Shown here in pieces: positions 1-5,664 of a stretch of 7,871 nucleotides of DNA. Under the pieces are notes generated by a model. The model did not search any database and was not told the origin of the DNA. It saw nothing but the letters and a program-made list of their open reading frames with translations. The stretch's first letter is position 1. Every line of letters begins with the position of its first letter. The stretch lies in the NCBI GenBank assembly GCA_021791015.1, contig JAJYFH010000030.1, positions 1 through 7,871 of the forward strand, written 5' to 3'. The stretch comes from a bacterium. Lineage in GTDB: Bacteria > Patescibacteriota > CPR2 > UBA1875 > JAJYID01. Made by a program: the position numbers and the translations under genes.

Positions 1-823
1 CCGATCTGTGATCCTTTTCTGATGCTGATATGGTCCAGAAATGCGAACCGTTTACTTTATTACAAAAACGGTATACGGGAGCAGCGCTTGTGGAGCTATT
101 TGAGACATAGTAGGCAATACCCTCATATGTGTAGGTCGATGACATGTTGGCAATGATCGAGTTTTTTTCCGTCAATGATGAAGTAAAAAAATGATAGTTG
201 TTTGCCGAACTATAAAACCGGTACAATGGCGCCGTATTTGCCCCCGAGGCGTAATACATATTGTAAGCAATACCTTCATAGGAATAAACGTCAGGCCAGG
301 TCGCTATAATATGGTCTTTTTCGGCAGACGATGTGGTGAAGAAATGGGAATAATTAATCATATTATAGAACCGGTAAACGGGCGTGCCCGGGTTGGCATT
401 GCCGTAAATGTAATAAGCAATCCCGACAAAGGTGTCGATACCCGGCCATTTTACCAGAATATTGTTTTTTTCATCCAGTGAAGCCGTGTCTACATAGTTG
501 CCGGTGACGTTATTTTGCAGCCGATACACCGGCTGAGTACTGCTCGAAGACGTCGAGACATTAAAGGCCACCCCCTCATAGGAGTAAAGGTTGGGCTCTG
601 AAAGGTAAGTGGCTTTATCTGCATCTGAAATTGTATAAACATGGGCTCCATTTGACAACTTATAGAATCGGTACAAAGGGCTGGAATTATTTGAGCTGGT
701 ATCAACTTTAAAAGCTATATCTTCAAAATGATAAGCAGGATTATTCGCAATAATATTGTTTTTTTCCGTCTCTGATGAGGTATAAAAATGATCGCCATTA
801 TCCGGGTCATAGAAGCGGTAGAC
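1..823 (-). repeat. Ladder of six ~50-residue YRFY (DUF5648-like) repeats inside the M11-like protease gene
   Basis: Units start at Tyr 680, 729, 778, 828, 879 and 929, a spacing of 49-51 residues; the sixth is cut by the window edge. The pattern is [VL]YRFY, then a short Asn/Gly-rich stretch, HF[YF]T, S..[ED]K..I, and finally a YEGIA[YF] block. This matches the DUF5648-type repeat seen at C-termini of bacterial exported proteins. Unit 3 is degenerate: it has YRLQ in place of YRFY and NYVDT in place of HFYT. DNA identity between units is modest, so these are old protein-level repeats, not a recent tandem duplication. Ligand binding is inferred from the position after secreted catalytic domains. 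Confidence 0.8.
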
Positions 824-2857
824 ATTGGCCATAGCGGTCGGATTGACATTGACAATGGTCGGCGGACTGGTCAAAGAATTGTATGAAGCGGTAACGCCGT
901 AGGTTCCGGGAATATTGGCAGTGTAAAGTCCAGCGGTATCTGCTCCGTTCCAGGTTAGGCTTAGCCCCGGAATAACATAATTGTCCTTGTCCTGAACTTG
1001 ACCGGTAAACTGAATGGTTTGCGGCGGCGTCAAGGTTTGCGGCGCCACAGGCGTTACCACCACATGATCCGGTATAAGTTGCACGAAGCTTGCAGAAATT
1101 GTATGGTTGGCCGTCGGATTTGAGAAAGTATAGGTTGAGACAGCTCCCACAGAGGCGCCATCAACCAAAACATCTGAAACCTTGTACCCCGAGTTTGGCG
1201 TTATGGCATATACTTGGCTTTGGGTATGGTTTAGCGTCGTCACTCCGACCGGAGAAATAGCACCATTTGCACCGGCAGAAGCTGTAATGGTGTAGGTAAG
1301 CACTTGCACCGTCAATGTTACATACGAAGCGTTGTGGCTAACCTGGGTCACTTTGATTCCGTTATATGGATCTGTAAATGTTTCACCATCACGTAAAACG
1401 GCATTAAGCGGCGTAGCGGTTGAATAATTCACAAAGGGAGGATGAAAATCCAGAAGATCACTTTCAAATGTCGGGCTATCTCCGATAGTTGCCGTCGTGC
1501 CACTGGTAAAATCAGCTTCTCCGTTCATATTTATGTTGGCGTCAAATCCAATAGGCTGCCGATACCCAAAATAATAATACTGGCTGGTATCATTTTTGGG
1601 GATTTTGATCGCCTGAATATTTGTGGTCTGGTCCTCATCCTCATAAACATTAAATGTCCCTCCGCCTGCACTATTTGTGACATCAATCGTCTGGACATTG
1701 GCAGGGGGTATCCATCCTTCTGCAATCTTATGAGCAGGATTAAAGTGCAAGGGATAGTTGTCATGAGGCTGACCCATGGCATCGGAATAGTCCCCGTATT
1801 CATCTACGGTACAGGATGATCCCAAAATGCTGCCGCCGCAATCATAGACGTTTGCATGCCCCATATCAAAGTTATGTCCCAGCTCATGAGCATAAAGCGG
1901 ACTCCAGTTGTATCCCACAAAGAGGCTCCATGAACCCGGGGCATCAGCAACACCTATAAAACCACAATTGTTGTTGTTTGGTACGATATGCTCAACCAGA
2001 TCATAATTTGCTAAATTTACTCCGGCATTTGTTGCCATAGTATCGGCCGCATTAGTCCAATCCTGTCCGTAGTTTGAGCAGCTTGAAGTCTGAGAATAAG
2101 GGACGGTATACGGTCCGACAACATCTCCAGACAACGACAGCTGATTGTAGCTGTTTTCCTTGTAGTAATTGTTGGTCGAATAGGCAGCATTGTACATTTC
2201 AGTGTCGACCTGGGTGGCATTAAAGGGGTTGGTAGCATCACTAAAATTCATAAGGATGGTCAGAACTTTCTTGGCGCCGGTAGGGGTGACGGCAAGAATA
2301 GGCGCGCCGGTTGATTGAACGCTCGAGCCTGAGGCCAAAACTACGGTTGAGCCAAGAGCCACACCCGTCATCGTCGCCTGAGCCACTGATTTTAAGCCCT
2401 TGGGTTTTTGTATAAAATACAGGTTGTCGTATCGGTCTTGCCCCAGCTTCAGCTGATAAAATGTCTGATCGGGACCGTTTTTCGCTTCCACCATCTTAAT
2501 TTGCAACTTGCCGACCAGCGTTTTTGGCGCCTCAACCAGAGCTTTTTCTCCGCTTGTCAATCTTGATGCAATTTCTTTCGGCAGAGCGCTTTTGGCTAAA
2601 ATCGATGGATCGTTTTGAATTTCCTTTAAAAGGAAATTTTTTCTCTGCTCGAGAACGGAAATAATCTGGGATTCATTCGTTTTGGCTAACTTGTCCGAAA
2701 GCGCTAATTCCTTGATTGTCTGGTTTACAGAGTTTATTGATTGCTGGGGAGTTTTGGGATCATTTAATACGCTCGGAATAAAAAAAAGCCCAAGAGCAAA
2801 CAAGATAGGTAGAAGCTTCAAAATTTTAATCAGTTTTATTTTTGTTTGCGCTTGCAT
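1..2857 (-). CDS. Secreted M11 (gametolysin-like) zinc metalloprotease with InlB-type, Ig-like and YRFY-repeat domains; 3' end outside window
   Basis: An open frame of 952 codons from ATG 2857 to the left edge has no stop or frameshift, so the C-terminus is missing. Residues ~9-31 are a hydrophobic signal segment after a Lys-rich start, with no lipobox. A likely propeptide runs to ~190. The catalytic domain (~196-480) carries HELGHNFDMGH, giving zinc ligands H324, H328 and H334, catalytic E325, and a Met-turn YSDAMG at M361. This is metzincin architecture closest to peptidase M11. The usual glycine of HExxHxxG is D331. Residues ~522-592 resemble a divergent InlB B-repeat, ~596-672 an Ig-like domain, and from 679 on there are YRFY repeats. 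I infer an exported surface or released protease whose C-terminal repeats bind a partner; the substrate is unknown. The start follows an extended -10 box with no ribosome site. The protease class is fairly sure, the exact family less so. Confidence 0.85.
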   Translation of the reverse strand, partial: MQAQTKIKLIKILKLLPILFALGLFFIPSVLNDPKTPQQSINSVNQTIKELALSDKLAKTNESQIISVLEQRKNFLLKEIQNDPSILAKSALPKEIASRLTSGEKALVEAPKTLVGKLQIKMVEAKNGPDQTFYQLKLGQDRYDNLYFIQKPKGLKSVAQATMTGVALGSTVVLASGSSVQSTGAPILAVTPTGAKKVLTILMNFSDATNPFNATQVDTEMYNAAYSTNNYYKENSYNQLSLSGDVVGPYTVPYSQTSSCSNYGQDWTNAADTMATNAGVNLANYDLVEHIVPNNNNCGFIGVADAPGSWSLFVGYNWSPLYAHELGHNFDMGHANVYDCGGSILGSSCTVDEYGDYSDAMGQPHDNYPLHFNPAHKIAEGWIPPANVQTIDVTNSAGGGTFNVYEDEDQTTNIQAIKIPKNDTSQYYYFGYRQPIGFDANINMNGEADFTSGTTATIGDSPTFESDLLDFHPPFVNYSTATPLNAVLRDGETFTDPYNGIKVTQVSHNASYVTLTVQVLTYTITASAGANGAISPVGVTTLNHTQSQVYAITPNSGYKVSDVLVDGASVGAVSTYTFSNPTANHTISASFVQLIPDHVVVTPVAPQTLTPPQTIQFTGQVQDKDNYVIPGLSLTWNGADTAGLYTANIPGTYGVTASYNSLTSPPTIVNVNPTAMANVYRFYDPDNGDHFYTSSETEKNNIIANNPAYHFEDIAFKVDTSSNNSSPLYRFYKLSNGAHVYTISDADKATYLSEPNLYSYEGVAFNVSTSSSSTQPVYRLQNNVTGNYVDTASLDEKNNILVKWPGIDTFVGIAYYIYGNANPGTPVYRFYNMINYSHFFTTSSAEKDHIIATWPDVYSYEGIAYNMYYASGANTAPLYRFYSSANNYHFFTSSLTEKNSIIANMSSTYTYEGIAYYVSNSSTSAAPVYRFCNKVNGSHFWTISASEKDHRS

Positions 2858-2870
2858 CTTTAAATGCAAG
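2851..2870. repeat. Perfect 7-bp inverted repeat over the protease start codon
   Basis: The arms CTTGCAT (2851-2857) and ATGCAAG (2864-2870) are separated by six bases. One arm contains the start codon and the other touches the end of the -10 box. Because transcription should begin inside the element, it is more plausible as a DNA operator than as an RNA hairpin. Function is inferred only. Confidence 0.5.
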
Positions 2871-2877
2871 TATATCA
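2869..2877 (-). promoter_or_regulatory. Extended -10 promoter element for the M11-like protease gene
   Basis: On the minus strand the sequence is TGATATACT, an exact TGn extension followed by TATACT (5 of 6 against TATAAT). The box ends 11 bases before the ATG at 2857, so the expected transcript start lies about 4-5 bases from the start codon. There is no room for a Shine-Dalgarno site. The -35 position (TTAGTA) is poor, as is common for extended -10 promoters. Confidence 0.55.
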
Positions 2878-2943
2878 CAACATAACTTTCATACTAATCC
2901 TTCTATGTCATCTCCAACCTCTTTCATCATCTTTTCTTTTTTT

Positions 2944-2971
2944 GTCATTCCCGCGCAGGCGGGAATCCAGA
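2944..2971. repeat. REP-like palindromic element, short form
   Basis: The element runs GTCATTCC...GGAATCCAGA. It contains a perfect 8-bp stem, ATTCCCGC (2947-2954) and GCGGGAAT (2959-2966), around the loop GCAG. It is much richer in GC than the flanking DNA and sits between two divergent genes. A second element with the same ends is at 7736-7806. This is the look of a dispersed extragenic palindrome family; copy number in the genome cannot be seen here. Confidence 0.65.
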
Positions 2972-3070
2972 CTGGCTATATTCCGCTAGGTTTATCTCAA
3001 ACAATGAAAAACATGCATCATAAGACGTGTGTATATTTTTATTTTCGCGCTAGTGTTTTAAACTAGACTT

Positions 3071-3847
3071 ATGGAACAACGAATCATCAAAACAGATGCT
3101 AAGGAAATTTTCACCAAAACCAATCTCCCCGGCGCTGATTATGTCATAAACCAATATGTCGGTTGCAGCCACAACTGCAGTTATTGTTATGCCCGGTTTA
3201 TGGCGCGGTGGAAGGGGTATGGAGGCTGGGGAACATGGTTAGAGGCAAAGATGAATGCACCTGAGCTTGTGAAAGGTCGGCAGGTTAAAGGGCAGGTGTT
3301 TATGAGCTCGGTTAGCGACGCATATCAGTCGACGGAAAAGGACTTAGAATTAACCCGCCGAATTTTGGATAACCTAAACAAGTCAACTCAGCTTTCAATC
3401 CTGACAAAATCGAATCTTGTCCTTCGAGATATGGATTTATTAAAAGAATTTGAGAATGTCGAAGTCGGCTTCACGATTAATTCCTTTGAAGGAAAGAAGA
3501 AAGAATTATTTGAGCACAACTCACCAACAAACAATGAGAGGATAGAAACCATGAAGATTTTAAAAGAAAACGGCATCAAAACTTTTGCGTTCATCAGCCC
3601 AATCATCCCGGGCCTAATTGACATCGAAGAAATAATCGGACAAACAAAGGAAATTGCAGATTACTACTGGTTTGAAGCAATAAATTTGCGAGGAGCCGGC
3701 AAGGAATTTACAGAAATACTCGAGACAAATTATCCGGAAAGCCTTCGACTGGTTCGCGACAAACATCTTTTCGCTGATTACATTGAGAGTTTAAGAAAAA
3801 AAGTTGTGCGCTCCGGCATAAAAACAAAAGGCATCGAAATTCACTAA
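3071..3847 (+). CDS. Radical SAM protein, SPL / COG1533 'DNA repair photolyase' family
   Basis: This 258-residue protein has the radical-SAM iron-sulfur motif C32-SHN-C36-SY-C39, written CxxxCxxC, in the context VGCSHNCSYCYARF. It is followed by MARWKGYGGWGTW and KMNAPELV, which match the SPL-like branch used for Rv2578c-type proteins. The family cleaves S-adenosylmethionine to make a 5'-deoxyadenosyl radical. True spore photoproduct lyase repairs thymine dimers in spores, but this branch is widespread in non-spore-formers and its substrate is not established. The length is usual for the branch. The ATG has no Shine-Dalgarno site; TAAACT at 3059-3064 lies six bases before it and could be a weak -10 for a leaderless message. 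The gene is divergent from the protease gene and convergent with the M20 gene, so context gives no partner. Confidence 0.85.
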   Translation: MEQRIIKTDAKEIFTKTNLPGADYVINQYVGCSHNCSYCYARFMARWKGYGGWGTWLEAKMNAPELVKGRQVKGQVFMSSVSDAYQSTEKDLELTRRILDNLNKSTQLSILTKSNLVLRDMDLLKEFENVEVGFTINSFEGKKKELFEHNSPTNNERIETMKILKENGIKTFAFISPIIPGLIDIEEIIGQTKEIADYYWFEAINLRGAGKEFTEILETNYPESLRLVRDKHLFADYIESLRKKVVRSGIKTKGIEIH

Positions 3848-3870
3848 CATCTTGGATATTCTCGCAGCCA

Positions 3871-3894
3871 CTACGCTAATCTGTATTAGAGTAG
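3871..3894. terminator. Possible hairpin after the radical SAM gene
   Basis: CTACGCTAAT (3871-3880) and ATTAGAGTAG (3885-3894) can pair over ten positions with one mismatch around a CTGT loop, 24 bases past the stop codon. No T-tract follows, so it is a weak terminator candidate. It may instead be a chance or regulatory fold in this 153-base convergent gap. Confidence 0.3.
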
Positions 3895-3912
3895 CAGTTG
3901 TAAAACGAACTT

Positions 3913-3937
3913 GGGCGGCCATTTGTGAGGGCCACCC
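3913..3937 (-). terminator. GC-rich hairpin downstream of the M20 peptidase gene
   Basis: On the minus strand, GGGTGGCC pairs with GGCCGCCC around a nine-base loop, giving eight pairs with one G-U. On the plus strand the same position is a C-A mismatch, so the structure suits minus-strand transcripts, meaning readout of the M20 gene ending at 4001. The bases after it are only moderately T-rich (AAGTTCGTTTTAC), so termination strength is uncertain. Confidence 0.45.
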
Positions 3938-4000
3938 ATAATCACAATAAATTCTGCAGTCACTATAGTAAACTATATCAGTGAAATAGCTATGAAAAAA

Positions 4001-5077
4001 TTACTTCGAAAGGCTTAAAATCGCGTCTAAAACAATTTGAGTGCCTTCGGCTAATGCTTTCTTGGTCACTGATTCTCGAGTTGTATGATAATCAATGCCA
4101 CATGAACCCGTGGTAATAGTCTTGATACCTTTGGCGTTAAGGACATTTGCGTCAGTATTGCCGCCGATTAATTTGACGTCCGGCTTGACCCCATTTCTCT
4201 TGCATGCATTTTCAAGAGTTTGAACCAGTTGAACATCTGTCTTAAGAACAAACGGCCAAGCTTCTTGATGGCTTTTAATTTTCACTTTTCCGCCCATATC
4301 TTTTGCGGTTTCTTCAAAAGCCTTTATAACTTTCTGGTAATTAAGGTCGAATTTTTCATGACTCCTACTTCTCACTTCTGCCTCAATCGTAACTTTTTCA
4401 GGCACTATATTTCTTGCCAAACCACCATTTATAACACCAACATTTAAAGTAGTCTCTTCGTCAATCATCCCCCACTTTATTTTTTGGATTGCACTTGCCG
4501 CAATTTCTATCGCATTGACTCCTTTTTCGGGGTGCATGGCATGAGCCGTTTTTCCGAAAATTTCGACGTCAAGTTGCATATTCGCTGGCTCTCCAATAAT
4601 GATATCTCCAGGTTCGGCATCTAGATTTAGTGCCTGTTTGGATTTTATCTCTTTAAAATCCAAACCTTTCGAACCTATCAAACCCGTCTCTTCTTGGACG
4701 GTAAAAATAGCTTCAAGCTGAATAGGCTGGTCATTCTCCTTTAAAGTCCTTAATATCTCGAGGATCGAGGCAACGCCGGTTTTGTCATCCGCGCCAAGAA
4801 TCGTGCTTCCATCCGTCTTGATTAATCCATCATCGGTAATTATTGGCTTAATATTTTTCCCTGGTTTAACTGTGTCAACGTGGGCACTTAGAGCAAGCAC
4901 AGGTTTGTTGCCATTTGAGGCTATCAAATTTCCAGTCTGGTCGATCGTACAACTAAAATTAAGATTATTAAGTTCACCCTTAAGATACTCAATGATTTCT
5001 TTTTCCCCACCGGACTCACTATCGATTTGAACTAACTTAATAAAAGAATTAATTAATCTTTCCGAATTAATTTTCAT
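4001..5077 (-). CDS. M20-family zinc metallopeptidase, peptidase T-like
   Basis: This is a full-length 358-residue enzyme. M20 signatures appear in order: HVDTV (zinc ligand H66, catalytic-site D68), GADDKTG with the bridging Asp at 97-98, QEETGLIG (general base E129, ligand E130), NLDAEPGD (ligand D153) and the late ligand H331 in DYHTTRE. The lid or dimerisation domain spans roughly 167-275, with H179 in FGKTAHAMHPEKG. GGNTDANVLNAKGI near 304-317 is typical of the PepT branch. PepT proper removes N-terminal residues from tripeptides and is about 410 residues long; this shorter form fits the 'PepT-like' subgroup of about 360. There is no signal peptide, so it is cytosolic. The ATG at 5077 directly follows an extended -10 box with no ribosome site, suggesting leaderless translation. 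The exact substrate is not determined. Confidence 0.9.
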   Translation of the reverse strand: MKINSERLINSFIKLVQIDSESGGEKEIIEYLKGELNNLNFSCTIDQTGNLIASNGNKPVLALSAHVDTVKPGKNIKPIITDDGLIKTDGSTILGADDKTGVASILEILRTLKENDQPIQLEAIFTVQEETGLIGSKGLDFKEIKSKQALNLDAEPGDIIIGEPANMQLDVEIFGKTAHAMHPEKGVNAIEIAASAIQKIKWGMIDEETTLNVGVINGGLARNIVPEKVTIEAEVRSRSHEKFDLNYQKVIKAFEETAKDMGGKVKIKSHQEAWPFVLKTDVQLVQTLENACKRNGVKPDVKLIGGNTDANVLNAKGIKTITTGSCGIDYHTTRESVTKKALAEGTQIVLDAILSLSK

Positions 5078-5083
5078 GAAACT

Positions 5084-5092
5084 ATTATATCA
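5084..5092 (-). promoter_or_regulatory. Extended -10 promoter of the M20 gene, predicted leaderless
   Basis: On the minus strand the sequence reads TGATATAAT, a perfect TGn plus consensus TATAAT. Only six bases separate it from the ATG at 5077, so transcription should start on or next to the start codon. The -35 position overlaps the tmRNA terminator stem and has no match to TTGACA. Confidence 0.6.
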
Positions 5093-5099
5093 CGAACAT

Positions 5100-5128
5100 A
5101 AAAGCACCTCTGAAGCAGAGACGCTTTT
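5100..5128 (-). terminator. Terminator hairpin directly after the tmRNA
   Basis: On the minus strand, AAAAGCGTCTCTG pairs with CAGAGGTGCTTTT around a CTT loop: 13 pairs including two G-U wobbles, ending in a U-run. The stem begins one base after the encoded CCA end, so it ends the tmRNA transcript and leaves little 3' trailer. Read on the plus strand it also ends in TTTTTT, so it may stop transcription both ways. Confidence 0.75.
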
Positions 5129-5129
5129 T

Positions 5130-5520
5130 TGGTGGAGCTGGCGGGTATCGAGCCCGCGTCCGAAAGTTAAAACCGCATAAATTTAGCAAGCTTAGACCTG
5201 ATTGTTCAGTTCGGAAATTCAGTAAAAATCAGGACAAAAACTAAATTCCCTAGCCCGATAAGTCTTTCTTGTCATTTATCGGTGTCGTGACAAGGCATCT
5301 CGGAATATATATCACCCGTCCTTCGACCCGAGAAACGAAGTTTGGATGGTTACCGCACTTAGGCAGTAACTGGTGCAAGAACGTTTACGCGGAAAGCGTC
5401 AGCGATCTTGCTGGCAAATGTTTTTGCACTTGTCATATGACTGTCTGGTTAACGCGAGACTAGCCATCGCGACTTGCATTATACGATTTCAAGGATCTTC
5501 CGTCGAAGCCATACAGCCCC
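5130..5520 (-). ncRNA. ssrA: Transfer-messenger RNA (tmRNA), one-piece, with encoded CCA
   Basis: The RNA rescues stalled ribosomes with SmpB and tags nascent proteins for proteolysis. The 5' end GGGGCTGTATGGCTTCGACG and 3' end CAGCTCCACCA pair into a seven-base acceptor stem containing G3-U70, the alanine identity pair. The T arm is GCGGG/CCCGC. A P2 helix can form from GCAAGT near the 5' end and GCTTGC near the 3' end. Four pseudoknots fit: PK1 around 5445-5471 (stem CGCGA/TCGCG, second helix weak), PK2 5298-5340 (CTTCG/CGAAG with TCTCGG/CCGAGA), PK3 5255-5294 (CTTGTC/GACAAG with CCGATAA/TTATCGG) and PK4 5197-5250 (ten-pair stem with CCTGATT/AATCAGG). The length of 391 is usual for one-piece tmRNA. 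The T loop reads CTCGATA, with C where T54 is nearly universal. Confidence 0.97.
5359..5427 (-). other. tmRNA tag-peptide reading frame (22 codons plus TAA)
   Basis: The frame opens with GCA at 5427-5425, the usual alanine resume codon, with A at position -4 as expected, and closes with TAA at 5361-5359. The product starts AKTFASK and ends NVLAPVTA. Typical tags end in LAA or VAA. The other two frames from this point give shorter products starting with Cys or Val and do not begin with a favoured resume codon, so this frame is preferred but not proven. Confidence 0.75.
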
Positions 5521-5568
5521 GGAAATAATTTACAATTCGAAATTAAAAATTATCAATTCCGAAACAAA

Positions 5569-5597
5569 ATTCTAGCATGAAATAGCCGTATTTTCAA
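5569..5597 (-). promoter_or_regulatory. Sigma-70 type promoter of the tmRNA gene
   Basis: On the minus strand the sequence is TTGAAA (5597-5592), a 17-base spacer, then TAGAAT (5574-5569): five of six matches in each box. The start would be near 5562, giving a leader of about 40 bases to be removed from the mature 5' end at 5520, as RNase P does for tmRNA. Confidence 0.75.
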
Positions 5598-5607
5598 CCA
5601 TATTTTT

Positions 5608-5635
5608 GTTAATTGTTTACTGTTAATTGTTTACT
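5608..5635. repeat. Perfect 14-bp tandem duplication inside the galT promoter
   Basis: GTTAATTGTTTACT occurs twice with no gap, at 5608-5621 and 5622-5635. The end of copy 1 supplies the candidate -35 box and copy 2 fills the spacer before the galT -10. The element also lies just upstream of the divergent tmRNA promoter. Confidence 0.85.
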
Positions 5636-5644
5636 GGGTATAAT
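5616..5644 (+). promoter_or_regulatory. Promoter of the galT-like gene
   Basis: TTTACT (5616-5621; four of six against TTGACA) is followed by 17 bases and a perfect TATAAT (5639-5644). The start would fall near 5651, at the ribosome binding site itself, so the leader is very short. The promoter is back-to-back with that of the tmRNA. Confidence 0.65.
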
Positions 5645-5650
5645 GATTTT

Positions 5651-5656
5651 GGAGGG
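5651..5656 (+). promoter_or_regulatory. Ribosome binding site that fixes the GTG start of galT
   Basis: GGAGGG lies eight bases before GTG at 5665. No in-frame ATG is suitably placed, so this site decides the non-ATG start. An in-frame TTG at 5659 is only two bases from the site and is less likely. Confidence 0.8.
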
Positions 5657-5664
5657 ATTTGTAA

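Noticed and set aside
191..481. 96-codon plus-strand open frame
   Set aside because: It is antisense to the YRFY repeat coding region; its repeats just mirror those of the real frame.
1..823. CRISPR-like periodicity of about 150 bases
   Set aside because: The period is the ~50-residue protein repeat; DNA units are diverged and there are no identical repeats with unique spacers.
2842..3066. 74-codon plus-strand frame before the radical SAM gene
   Set aside because: It crosses the protease promoter and the REP-like palindrome and has no family resemblance or ribosome site.
3071..3847. True spore photoproduct lyase
   Set aside because: Only family-level motifs are visible and nothing suggests sporulation.
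3961..3983. ATAGT/ACTAT inverted repeat after the M20 gene as its terminator
   Set aside because: It is short and AT-rich without a T-tract; the GC-rich hairpin at 3913-3937 is a better candidate.
5131..5200. tRNA-like 3' half with T arm and CCA
   Set aside because: It is the 3' domain of the tmRNA; no tRNA 5' half lies next to it, and the partner 5' end is at 5520.
5269..5463. 64-codon plus-strand open frame
   Set aside because: It lies inside the tmRNA on the other strand, so it is a chance frame over a structured RNA.
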